Shown in pieces: positions 18,398-26,171 of a stretch of DNA of 64,000 nt; the stretch's first letter is position 1; every line of letters begins with the position of its first letter. The DNA is from Nodularia sphaerocarpa UHCC 0038 (GTDB lineage Bacteria; Cyanobacteriota; Cyanobacteriia; Cyanobacteriales; Nostocaceae). Below the pieces are notes generated by a model. It saw nothing but the letters and a program-made list of their open reading frames with translations, was not told where the DNA came from and did not search any database. Both the position numbers and the translations under genes were made by a program. The DNA lies in NCBI RefSeq assembly GCF_022376295.1, contig NZ_CP060140.1, positions 4,096,356 to 4,160,355 of the forward strand. The letters are read 5' to 3'.

Positions 18398-18738
18398 AAT
18401 TTTCATCATGATTAATGCTTCCCTGTTATGCAAATTTACGTTAAAGTTGCGTATCATCGCCACATAACAGATAGAAATAGCACCTCATCACCAACGATAA
18501 ATTACATAAATCCGACAGTGTTGAGAGAAAACGCTCAAACATACCATAAGTGTAAGCGCTGATTTTTGTAATGCCTCAAAGATATTTTCTGTACAATTAC
18601 ATGAGAGTCAGTTGTATCTGTAACGGCTTACAACTTGATTATAAATTGTAAATTGATGTAACTGCAAGCTTTGCCAAGGGGTGAGAGGTGAGTTTTGTTT
18701 TTTTTAGCTAAAAGGCCAATTTTTTAACTGATATTCCA

Positions 18739-19596
18739 TCACAAACCCATTGAATATAACATTACACGGTCATACACCTGATCTGGCAAAATATACTTCA
18801 GTAGAACGGCAATTTTAGCGTCTTTTCCCACAAGATAGCGTGTTTTTGGGAGCTTTGCCGTCAGCGCCTGAACGACAGTTTCAGCTACCAGCTCCGCAGA
18901 AATTCCCCCAGATGCTATAGTCCCCACTCTTTTACGTACAGCGCTCATGGCTTCACCATAAAGTGTTTCTGCTGATTGTGGTAGGTTCTTCCGTGCTGTG
19001 TCCACTTGCAGAAACGACTTTTCCCAAATTGGAGTAGCGATCGCACCTGGTTCTATAATTACAACTGAAATTCCCCAAGGTTTTAACTCCATACGCATGA
19101 CATCAGTTAGAGCTTCCAGGGCAAATTTTGAAGCATTGTAAGCTCCCAAAAACGGCGCAGCACTTCTACCGCTAATGGAACCCATATTCACAATTCTACC
19201 TTTACCCTGGCGTAATAAACCCAGAAATCCTTGTGTAACAGCTAATTGTCCAGTGACATTAACATCCAATTGCTGTTGAAATTCAGCAATTGGTAGTAAT
19301 TCTAAGGGGCTGGGAACGGCAATACCGGCATTATTTACTAAACCTAAAATTCCCCTATCACCAACTACATTTGTTACCGTTTCAACTGCACATTTAATTG
19401 ATTCAAAGTCAGTCACATCTAAAAACATTGTTCTCAGCTTTGGTGACGCTTGTTCTTGCAGTTTTTGACCATCCTCATCTTTACGCACGCCAGCAAACAC
19501 AAAATATCCCAACTTGTCTAACAGTAAAGCACACGCCGCACCAATTCCTGTTGATGCTCCTGTGATGACAATTGTATTTTTATTTCCTGGAAGCAT
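18739..19596 (-). CDS. Short-chain dehydrogenase/reductase
   Basis: Classical SDR of about 285 residues. The NAD(P) loop TGASTGIG is close to the N-terminus, then DVTDF, the NNAGIA motif, catalytic Ser in GSISGRSA and the YNASK Tyr-Lys motif, with PGAIATPIW after strand 6. The ATG at 19596 is preferred because GAGGAAA lies six bases before it; an ATG at 19611 is also in frame. The C-terminal extension (ILPDQVYDRVMLYSM) is typical of oxidoreductases acting on hydrophobic substrates. Substrate unknown. Confidence 0.9.
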   Translation of the reverse strand: MLPGNKNTIVITGASTGIGAACALLLDKLGYFVFAGVRKDEDGQKLQEQASPKLRTMFLDVTDFESIKCAVETVTNVVGDRGILGLVNNAGIAVPSPLELLPIAEFQQQLDVNVTGQLAVTQGFLGLLRQGKGRIVNMGSISGRSAAPFLGAYNASKFALEALTDVMRMELKPWGISVVIIEPGAIATPIWEKSFLQVDTARKNLPQSAETLYGEAMSAVRKRVGTIASGGISAELVAETVVQALTAKLPKTRYLVGKDAKIAVLLKYILPDQVYDRVMLYSMGL

Positions 19597-19905
19597 GACT
19601 TTCCTCAGCATTATTAATCTGTCAGAGTTGATCTCAGCCCTTGTTCACATTTGAGGTTTCAAAGTGCCATAATCCCGGTATCTTCAACCTCGATGCTCTT
19701 TTCTTGCGTCTGAGTTCAGAATGCTATAAATAGCTTAACTATAAAGTCACTAGCTGAGAACAAATGTAGCACAGCTATCTTTTGCCGTCATGTTTACTTG
19801 CTTCAGGTTACAATTAATTATAGATGAAATTTAAAGCAAAATTTTTAATTATTAATAACATTGAATTGCGGAAAATTAATCTTTTTTAAAGAGAGCTTAA
19901 AAAAT

Positions 19906-19996
19906 GTAGATTTAATAAAATACACCAACCTCACCCCTAACCCCTTTCCTTGCTCAGGAGAGGGGAGACTTTGACGCAATTCAAAGGCGGGGTGAG
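19906..19996. repeat. REP/MITE-like palindromic repeat, second full copy
   Basis: Same architecture as 1091-1182, including the ATTTAATAAAATACA lead-in, CCTCACCCCTAACCCC, the inner hairpin and GGCGGGGTGAG. It directly abuts the MITE at 20001-20151. Confidence 0.85.
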
Positions 19997-20000
19997 TGAT

Positions 20001-20151
20001 CTCAAATCTTGCACCAGGCGACTAAAAGTAACGGCTACACAGACAAGACGCGTAGCCGGTTCCTTGATTTATTTCTGAGTACGCGTAGGCGGACTTGGTT
20101 TGTATGGTTCCGCGATTTCTAAGGGTTCCTGGCTTCGGTGCAAGATTTGAG
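20001..20151. repeat. MITE candidate with CTCAAATCTTGCACC ends
   Basis: A 151-bp unit whose first 15 bases CTCAAATCTTGCACC are perfectly repeated in inverted form at 20137-20151. The interior includes ACGCGTAGCC/GTACGCGTAGG segments and no ORF. It begins immediately after a REP copy. Confidence 0.7.
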
Positions 20152-20169
20152 TTATTTGATTGAGATTTG

Positions 20170-20487
20170 TTAAATGAAATTTTTGAGATGTTGCACCAAT
20201 TGTTCTGCTTGCATCACGCCCTCAATTTTTTCTACTGGCTGACCTTGTTTAAATAGTACCAATGTGGGTAAAGCATTAATTTGGTACTGAGTTGCTAGGG
20301 CTGCATACTTTTCAGTGTCAATTTTCACAATCCGCAAACTATTTTGTAGTTGGGCGTTAACTTGCTCTAAAATTGGCACCATCATCTGACAAGGACCACA
20401 CCAATCAGCATAAAAATCTACCAACACTGGTACATCCGAACCAGATAACATCTCTTCAAAACTGTTGAATTGTTTTTTTGTAGCCAT
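20170..20487 (-). CDS. trxA: Thioredoxin
   Basis: Small dithiol oxidoreductase of 105 residues with the classic active site DWCGPC, the cis-proline motif NALPTL and the C-terminal helix LVQHLKNFI. It reduces disulfides in target enzymes in the cytoplasm. The ATG at 20487 is chosen over an upstream GTG at 20496. Cyanobacteria hold several thioredoxin types, and I cannot say which subclass (m, x or y-like) this is. Its divergent neighbour is fabG, 198 bp away. Confidence 0.93.
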   Translation of the reverse strand: MATKKQFNSFEEMLSGSDVPVLVDFYADWCGPCQMMVPILEQVNAQLQNSLRIVKIDTEKYAALATQYQINALPTLVLFKQGQPVEKIEGVMQAEQLVQHLKNFI

Positions 20488-20684
20488 CTGACACACACCA
20501 AATTTTTATTGATTGCTTTCAATGGTAATGTGTACCGCAAAGAATCGCTGTAACATAATTTTGTTTTTATTGTTGCTCAATTGTCCACTGTTCCCAAAGG
20601 TAGATGTCTAAAATTCTGAGATTATAGGCACAAATCACCATAAGATTATTAACGCGGTTATTTGAAAAGCAACAGGAATAATTT

Positions 20685-21431
20685 ATGGGAATTTTGCAGG
20701 GACAAGTCGCCATTGTTACAGGAGCTTCACGGGGAATTGGACGGGCGATCGCCTTAGAATTAGCAACCCAAGGAGCCACTATAATAGTTAATTATGCTAA
20801 TTCTAGCGGTGCTGCGGAGAGTGTAGTTGCAGACATTAGTGCAGAAGGGGGACTGGCGATCGCATTACAAGCAGACGTATCCCAAGCCGAGCAAGTAGAT
20901 ACACTAATTAGCACCGTCATGGACAAATTCAAGCGCATTGATATCTTCGTCAATAACGCCGGAATTACCCGCGACACCCTACTATTACGCATGAAGCCAG
21001 AAGATTGGCAAGCCGTAATAGACCTGAACCTAACTGGTGTATTCTTATGTACAAGAGCAGTCAGTAAAATCATGCTCAAACAACGTTCAGGAAGAATTAT
21101 AAATATTGCCTCCGTTGCTGGACAAATGGGAAATCCAGGTCAAGCCAACTACAGCGCCGCCAAAGCCGGAGTCATCGGCTTTACAAAAACCGTCGCCAAA
21201 GAACTAGCCTCCCGTGGAATCACAGTTAACGCCGTCGCCCCTGGTTTCATCGCCACAGACATGACCAGCAGTCTCAGCAACACCGAAGATATATTAAAAT
21301 ATATCCCCCTCGGTCGCTACGGTCAACCAGAAGAAGTAGCCGGCATGGTGCGCTTCCTAGCAGTCGATCCTGCTGCTGCTTATATCACCGGACAAGTCTT
21401 TAACGTTGATGGTGGCATGGTCATGGCGTAA
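20685..21431 (+). CDS. fabG: 3-oxoacyl-[acyl-carrier-protein] reductase
   Basis: NADPH-dependent reduction of 3-oxoacyl-ACP in fatty acid elongation. The 248 residues match FabG: cofactor loop TGASRGIG, NNAGITRDTLLLRM (a FabG hallmark), the catalytic Ser in INIASVAGQMGNPGQANYSAAK with Tyr-Lys, PGFIATDMT and the C-terminal YITGQVFNVDGGMVM. AGGAATAATTT before the ATG serves as the ribosome site. Followed by a strong hairpin at 21474-21506. Confidence 0.94.
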   Translation: MGILQGQVAIVTGASRGIGRAIALELATQGATIIVNYANSSGAAESVVADISAEGGLAIALQADVSQAEQVDTLISTVMDKFKRIDIFVNNAGITRDTLLLRMKPEDWQAVIDLNLTGVFLCTRAVSKIMLKQRSGRIINIASVAGQMGNPGQANYSAAKAGVIGFTKTVAKELASRGITVNAVAPGFIATDMTSSLSNTEDILKYIPLGRYGQPEEVAGMVRFLAVDPAAAYITGQVFNVDGGMVMA

Positions 21432-21473
21432 TCAGTTAACAGTTATCAGTTAACAGTTATCAGGCGTATTTAA

Positions 21474-21506
21474 AGATCCCCGACTTCTTGAAGAAGTCGG
21501 GGATCT
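21474..21506. terminator. Strong symmetric hairpin downstream of fabG
   Basis: AGATCCCCGACTTCTT pairs with AAGAAGTCGGGGATCT around a single G, so the arms are perfectly complementary. It is 42 bp past the fabG stop. No U-tract follows, so it may be a repeat-type hairpin that protects or ends transcripts rather than a classical terminator. Confidence 0.55.
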
Positions 21507-21562
21507 GAGCATCTCGCGGTTGCAAATTAAATAGAATTATCAAGCTTTTTCTAACTCTTTAT

Positions 21563-21601
21563 CTCCCCTCTCCTTCACAAGGAGAGGGGCTGGGGGTGAG
21601 G
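21563..21601. repeat. REP palindrome, short copy
   Basis: TCCCCTCTCCTTCACAAGGA followed by GAGGGG and CTGGGGGTGAGG, matching the right half of the REP family. It is the only recognisable element in the rest of the fabG-to-conflict-gene gap (21432-21912). Confidence 0.8.
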
Positions 21602-21912
21602 TTTCCATATTCGATTAAACCCGCATTTCTCAAAGAGTTGAGCAACTGTTCGGTTCACACCAACCAAGCTACCCAACTCAGTTTTATTTCGGATACCGTT
21701 GAATAATTGGTAAATCTGGCATTCTCTCAAAAATCTCTATCTCACAACCAACATTATTCACTGAATTAGACCACTTGACAAGACTTACCTATTTATGGAT
21801 AATATAATATAGTTGTATTACTAAAATTAGAAAAAATAATATCGACCGCATTAGGCGGAGGGTTAGGGAAAAAGAAAAAGTTTAGAGTGTTAGAGGACAA
21901 GAGTGTAAAGAA

Positions 21913-24864
21913 TTAAGTCCTCGCAGTCGAAACAACAACCCGAAAACCGATACTGAGATTTCTGATGAACGGCTCGTACCTAAAACGATAGGTAGAACGG
22001 CAATCCTTCGGTTTGATGCTCCAGGAACCACCGCGCAGCAGCCGATATCGATTATCATTATTAATTAACCAAGCGCTACCACCATCATTAGGAGCGCCAT
22101 TATAGTTTTCGTCCCACCAATCAGCGCACCATTCATAAACATTACCGTGCATATCATACAACCCAAAAGCGTTAGCTAGTTTAAAGCTGCCGACTTGTGT
22201 TGTTTTTTTACGGTATTCTCCCTTGGGTGCAGAAGCATAAGTATAGTTGCCGTCAAAATTCGCTAACTCTGGTGTAATTGTCTCACCAAAGTGGAATGGT
22301 GTTGTCGTACCTGCTCGGCAAGCATACTCCCACTCAGCTTCACTAGGAAGACGATAAGTTTTACCTGTGACTTTACTTAGTCTAGCACAAAACTCCACCG
22401 TTTCATCCCAAGAAATACTTTCTACCGGCAAATCATCTCCTTTAAAGTTCGATGGATCTGACTCAAGTGGGCGTTCAACTTGTTCAAAATTAGCCACAAC
22501 TCGCCATTGCGCCTGAGTTACAGGATATTTACCCATAAAGAAAGCCGGAACCGTCACCGGATGTTGAGGGCGTTCATCATCCTCACTTTCAGCCTCATCT
22601 TTATGAGCGCCCATAGTAAATGTACCCCCAGGGATAGCCACCATATCCAGAGTCACACCATCCCGCAGGTTTTCCACAAAATATTGAGCTTTACCCTTTT
22701 CCCGTTTAATTTCCTTTCCTTTAGCATTGACAGTCACCACATCAAAGGTAAAAGTCCGGGGAATGGTTAACTTAACTCCTGCTATATCCAGTTCTGACTT
22801 TTGACCTAATTCCTGAAATATTTCCTCAGCACCTTCTGTATATCCCCTTGTTAAACGTCCCCACCCACGACTATAAGTCAAAAGAGGCTGAAACCCATTA
22901 GCGACAAGAGTTTCAGCAAAGGTCATCACCAACGACGTTTTCAATACCTTTTCTGCTGCGTTTCCGCCATAAATAGTTGTTAATTGTAAGGCTAATTCTT
23001 TAGCTAGTTCATTTGGCTCGGTGTAGGCTAAAGCTATCCATTTGGGGTTTTCCCCAAAATCCTGCATACTAAAACTTGTGTTTTTTAATTCTTGTTGCAG
23101 ATAGTTAATTAAGTATTCAGACAATTCATTTAGCCGAGGTTTACCAAATCTTTCTTCCTCCAGCAATAATTTAAGTAACAAATGCCGAACTGCGCTATCC
23201 ATTTCATATAGCTGATAACCTGCGGAACGACAAATATTAGATAGTAATAAGTCAGGAATTGCCATCCAAGAAATATCAGAATTACTTTGATGATTTTCTG
23301 GGTCGCCAAAACGAAAGTTTTTCCGCAAAGAATAAACTAAATCTGGAGTAATAGCCAGAGGGAAAGCAGCATGACAAGCTAAATCTAAATAAGCTTGACC
23401 CTTCCTAGCAAAATAAGTAATATCACGAACAGCACTTTCATATTGATATAATCTACCTTCATCGTTTTTCAAGTCATTTGGGATATAAGACTCAAGCTTT
23501 TCCTCTAAATTTAATTCCTGACTTTTCAACCCGGAACCTAACCCCCTAGCCCCCTTCCCTGGTAGGGAAGGGGGAAAATTCAAAGCCTCTTCCCTTGTAG
23601 GGGAGAGGTTTGGAGAGAGGTTTTCCATATTCGGTGAAAAGTCAGGATTAACTTCCTGTTTACTAGCAAAATCTGACTCATCGATTAAATAATCAGAATC
23701 TTCTGGTATATATGAGGTTTTCCCCTTTAAAATATCAATTATTGCTGTCCATCCATACTGATTGAATGGATACATAGAAACATAATTTGCTATTTTGCTG
23801 GCACTACTACCAAACCAACGATTTTTCGGTACAGGATTTAACCAAGCAATCTGTTTAACTTTTGCTCGAATTTGATTTAAAAATTCCTGAGTCCCAGCGA
23901 CTACATCAGAATGATTACTACCAAGCGCTGCACCACCATCACTAAAAATCAAAACCACAGTCCGGTTTTTATGCAAATGGGAAATAATGCGACTAAGAGA
24001 TTCTTTCTTTAGTAAATTTACATCAGTAAACAAATAATTTTGATCTAGAATATTAGAAAAATAGTAAACTTTCGTCTCTCCCAAACGTCCGCCTTGTTGA
24101 GACGTAGCGATTAACTGCTCTGTCAAAGGCGCAAAAGGCATCATAAAATTACTCTGGTCGAGTAATAACAACAATTCCACCTGATTCACTCGCCTGGCTT
24201 TGAAAACAGGTGACAGCAAAAAACCCGTTTGGCTAATCTGTTTAATTGTGGCAAAAATATCTAATTCTGTTTCACTTCCTACCCGTAGCAGCACACGCAT
24301 TCTGCGCCAGCTTTGTTGCATCTGTCGCCATTTAATAGGAAAATAATCTTTATTAAAAATAAATGTAAATTTTTTGTTGCCATTTGTAGGAACTGCTTGG
24401 ACGATTTCTGGTGTAGGTTCTATCTCCGTGGAATTTGTTGTGTCAATTTGAGGAGATAAAGTATCACCTGTTCCTTGATTACTCTCAGATACGTCCTGAT
24501 TTTCGTTACTATCAACTGCAACTTGCTGAGGAAATTCTGGAGAAGTACCTGTTTTTTGTACTGTTTCAATTGCATCTGCATCCGAAGTTTCCGGTTTTGC
24601 AGCCTCAATTACCGAATTTCTCAGTTCTCCCAAAAAATCATCAAAACAATTATTAAAAATCTCTCTTTCTGACAGAGATTTCACCCATAACCGCCGACAT
24701 AATTTTTTCAATTCGCCAAAGTTCTGAGGAGAAAAGCCTTGTTCTCTAGCTTCATCCAACAGATAGTAATCTTCTAGCCTCAGTGGTAAACCAGCTTGGC
24801 GTAAACGAGAAAATAATTTGAGCAGATTGTAATCATTCACTAAACTCATAAGTAAATCGCTCAT
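21913..24864 (-). CDS. SAV_2336-like / vWA-like / FGE-domain conflict protein with DGR variable region
   Basis: A 983-residue multidomain protein. Residues 1-85 are a helical region resembling SAV_2336-type N-termini. Residues 90-160 are a low-complexity linker. Residues 228-380 form a vWA-like fold: strand VELLLLLDQSNF with a partial MIDAS (D236, S238), then TVVLIFSDGG. Residues 412-444 are encoded by a REP repeat inserted in frame. Residues 470-700 are helical and unassigned. Residues 731-979 form a formylglycine-generating-enzyme/C-type-lectin domain (MVAIPGGTFTMG, PVTQAQW, RLPSEAEWEYACRAG, GLYDMHGNVYEWCADWW, LRGGSW). Its last ~37 residues look like a DGR variable region. Family knowledge links such proteins with MoxR ATPases in conflict systems; the MoxR gene lies 323 bp upstream. 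A sensor/effector role is inferred. Confidence 0.85.
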   Translation of the reverse strand: MSDLLMSLVNDYNLLKLFSRLRQAGLPLRLEDYYLLDEAREQGFSPQNFGELKKLCRRLWVKSLSEREIFNNCFDDFLGELRNSVIEAAKPETSDADAIETVQKTGTSPEFPQQVAVDSNENQDVSESNQGTGDTLSPQIDTTNSTEIEPTPEIVQAVPTNGNKKFTFIFNKDYFPIKWRQMQQSWRRMRVLLRVGSETELDIFATIKQISQTGFLLSPVFKARRVNQVELLLLLDQSNFMMPFAPLTEQLIATSQQGGRLGETKVYYFSNILDQNYLFTDVNLLKKESLSRIISHLHKNRTVVLIFSDGGAALGSNHSDVVAGTQEFLNQIRAKVKQIAWLNPVPKNRWFGSSASKIANYVSMYPFNQYGWTAIIDILKGKTSYIPEDSDYLIDESDFASKQEVNPDFSPNMENLSPNLSPTREEALNFPPSLPGKGARGLGSGLKSQELNLEEKLESYIPNDLKNDEGRLYQYESAVRDITYFARKGQAYLDLACHAAFPLAITPDLVYSLRKNFRFGDPENHQSNSDISWMAIPDLLLSNICRSAGYQLYEMDSAVRHLLLKLLLEEERFGKPRLNELSEYLINYLQQELKNTSFSMQDFGENPKWIALAYTEPNELAKELALQLTTIYGGNAAEKVLKTSLVMTFAETLVANGFQPLLTYSRGWGRLTRGYTEGAEEIFQELGQKSELDIAGVKLTIPRTFTFDVVTVNAKGKEIKREKGKAQYFVENLRDGVTLDMVAIPGGTFTMGAHKDEAESEDDERPQHPVTVPAFFMGKYPVTQAQWRVVANFEQVERPLESDPSNFKGDDLPVESISWDETVEFCARLSKVTGKTYRLPSEAEWEYACRAGTTTPFHFGETITPELANFDGNYTYASAPKGEYRKKTTQVGSFKLANAFGLYDMHGNVYEWCADWWDENYNGAPNDGGSAWLINNDNRYRLLRGGSWSIKPKDCRSTYRFRYEPFIRNLSIGFRVVVSTART
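21931..22041 (-). other. Probable diversity-generating-retroelement variable region (VR)
   Basis: Codons 942-978 of the FGE-domain protein. The frame LRGGSW-xxx-P-xx-CRS-x-x-R-xxxx-P-xx-R-xxx-IGFRV matches, without gaps, the frame I recall for cyanobacterial DGR template repeats, in which x is mostly Asn. Here x is S,I,K / K,D / Y / F,R,Y,E / F,I / N,L,S. Of the 15 variable codons 11 end in C or T (AGC, ATC, GAT, TAT, TTT, TAC, TTC, ATC, AAT, CTC, AGT), as expected if AAC/AAT in the template was mutated at its adenines. The fixed blocks carry normal codons. No template repeat or reverse transcriptase is in the window. Confidence 0.75.
23534..23631. repeat. REP palindromes inside the conflict-protein gene
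   Basis: Two adjacent REP-type hairpins (CCCTTCCC-GGTA-GGGAAGGG and CTCTTCCCTTGTAGGGGAGAG) lie in the coding sequence in frame and encode about residues 412-444 of the minus-strand protein (for example NLSPTREEALNFPPSLPGKG). The peptide bridges the vWA-like and central regions, where an insertion is tolerated. Confidence 0.85.
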
Positions 24865-24876
24865 ATTCGGTTTTTA

Positions 24877-24915
24877 CTCCCCTCTCCGCGTCGGAGAGGG
24901 GTTGGGGGAGAGGTC
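24877..24915. repeat. REP palindrome, short copy
   Basis: CTCCCCTCTCCGCGTCGGAG followed by AGGGGTTGGGGGAGAGG, only 13 bp upstream of the start codon of the 983-residue protein, so it occupies the leader of that gene. Confidence 0.8.
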
Positions 24916-24929
24916 AAACAAAACTTGTC

Positions 24930-25004
24930 TAACGCACCTGGAATTATTCAAACACTAAGCCGAATTGTTGGCGGTGCGTTGCGCTACGCGACAACACACC
25001 CTAC
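24930..25004. repeat. Degraded copy of the 77-bp MITE
   Basis: The left GTAGGGTGTGTT end is missing, an insertion (ATTCAAACACTAAGCCG) interrupts the middle, and the right half GGTGCGTTGCGC...AACACACCCTAC is intact. Confidence 0.75.
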
Positions 25005-25042
25005 AGTTAATTTGTTTTTACATAGCTATCAATATTTGTGTC

Positions 25043-25186
25043 TACTGGCGTGACAAGCTTAAAATAGTGCGTTAGAAGTAGGTTGGGTTAAGCGCAGCGC
25101 AACCCAACGCTGCTAATGATGTTGGGTTTCCTAACGTCAACCCAACCTACAATTTTTTCCTTACGTTCAAGCTTGTCAGTCCACTA
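25043..25186. repeat. MITE with TGACAAGCTTAAAAT ends, copy 2
   Basis: A 144-bp element starting TACTGGCGTGACAAGCTTAA; its right end, reverse-complemented, reads TAGTGGACTGACAAGCTTGA. It ends one base before the stop codon of the MoxR gene. The interior carries a GTAGGTTGGGTT...AACCCAACCTAC inverted repeat, so it is a nested or composite element. Confidence 0.75.
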
Positions 25187-25187
25187 C

Positions 25188-26165
25188 CTATTGCTGATAA
25201 CGGGTTAATGACTCTTGAGTTTTCAGTAGTAAGCTCAAGTAAGGTGTTTTGTCTTTCAATAAGTCGTTAATCTCCTCTAGCTTATGATATTCTATCAATG
25301 CTTCTACCCAGTCAATCAATTCGCTGGTACTAACTTTTTTACCGCTACTGTTTTCTGTTTCTCCCCGAATTTCTAGAAATTTTTCAAGAATATTGTTTGA
25401 AACATCCTCTAATTCTGTTTCTTTAAATTCCCTGTTTTTGTTCTGACACAATAATTTAGATTGGATAATCTTAATTAATGTCTCGTTATCAGGGAAATCT
25501 AAATAATGGAAGACACAGCGCCGTAAAAAAGCATCAGGTAAATCTTTTTCATTATTGCTAGTAATAATTATAATCGGCGACGGTGCTTTTGCATCACTAT
25601 TAGGAACCCATGTTTGAGTTTCTTCAATAAAGAACCGCTTTTCATCTAATTCCAAAAGTAAATCATTAGGAAAATCAATATCCGCTTTATCAATTTCATC
25701 AATTAAAACCACTGTTCTGCAAACAGAATTTTTAAAAGCTTCCCCCAATGCCCCAAATTTGATATACTTTTCTTGTTTTGGGTCTTTAAGATTCTTAAGT
25801 CCCTGCTCATCTAATTGGCTAACTCCTGCAAGTTGAGCATCCCGCAAGCGTCCGATAGCATCATATATATAAAGTCCATCTCTAGCGCGACTAGTAGATT
25901 TTACATACCACGTTTCGTAGGGATATTTTGTTAAATTTTTATCTTTGAGAATATCTTGATTTTTTTGAGTAAATTCATCAACTATAGCCTTTGCTAAACG
26001 CGTTTTTCCTGAACCTGGTTCACCCATAAGTAATAAGGGTCGTTCCAGTTTGATAGCTAACTTCACACATTCTTTCAACTCATCACTAGGAAAATACGGT
26101 AAGTTATCTTGACTTGGGTTATTGTCACCTGTGTATTCAAGTTTCCAAGAAATATCATTTGTCAT
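25188..26165 (-). CDS. MoxR-type AAA+ ATPase of the conflict island
   Basis: A 325-residue AAA+ ATPase. Walker A GEPGSGKT is at residues 48-55, Walker B in TVVLIDEIDKAD, sensor 1 in IIIITSNNEKDLP, and the arginine-finger-like DAFLRRCVFHY follows. The C-terminal helical lid contains SELIDWVEALIEYHKL, typical of MoxR proteins. MoxR ATPases work as chaperone-like switches with vWA proteins, and the next gene downstream encodes a vWA-like domain. The start is the ATG at 26165, six bases after the stop of the cyclase gene, so the two are translationally linked. A MITE abuts the stop codon. Confidence 0.92.
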   Translation of the reverse strand: MTNDISWKLEYTGDNNPSQDNLPYFPSDELKECVKLAIKLERPLLLMGEPGSGKTRLAKAIVDEFTQKNQDILKDKNLTKYPYETWYVKSTSRARDGLYIYDAIGRLRDAQLAGVSQLDEQGLKNLKDPKQEKYIKFGALGEAFKNSVCRTVVLIDEIDKADIDFPNDLLLELDEKRFFIEETQTWVPNSDAKAPSPIIIITSNNEKDLPDAFLRRCVFHYLDFPDNETLIKIIQSKLLCQNKNREFKETELEDVSNNILEKFLEIRGETENSSGKKVSTSELIDWVEALIEYHKLEEINDLLKDKTPYLSLLLKTQESLTRYQQ

Positions 26166-26171
26166 CAATGT

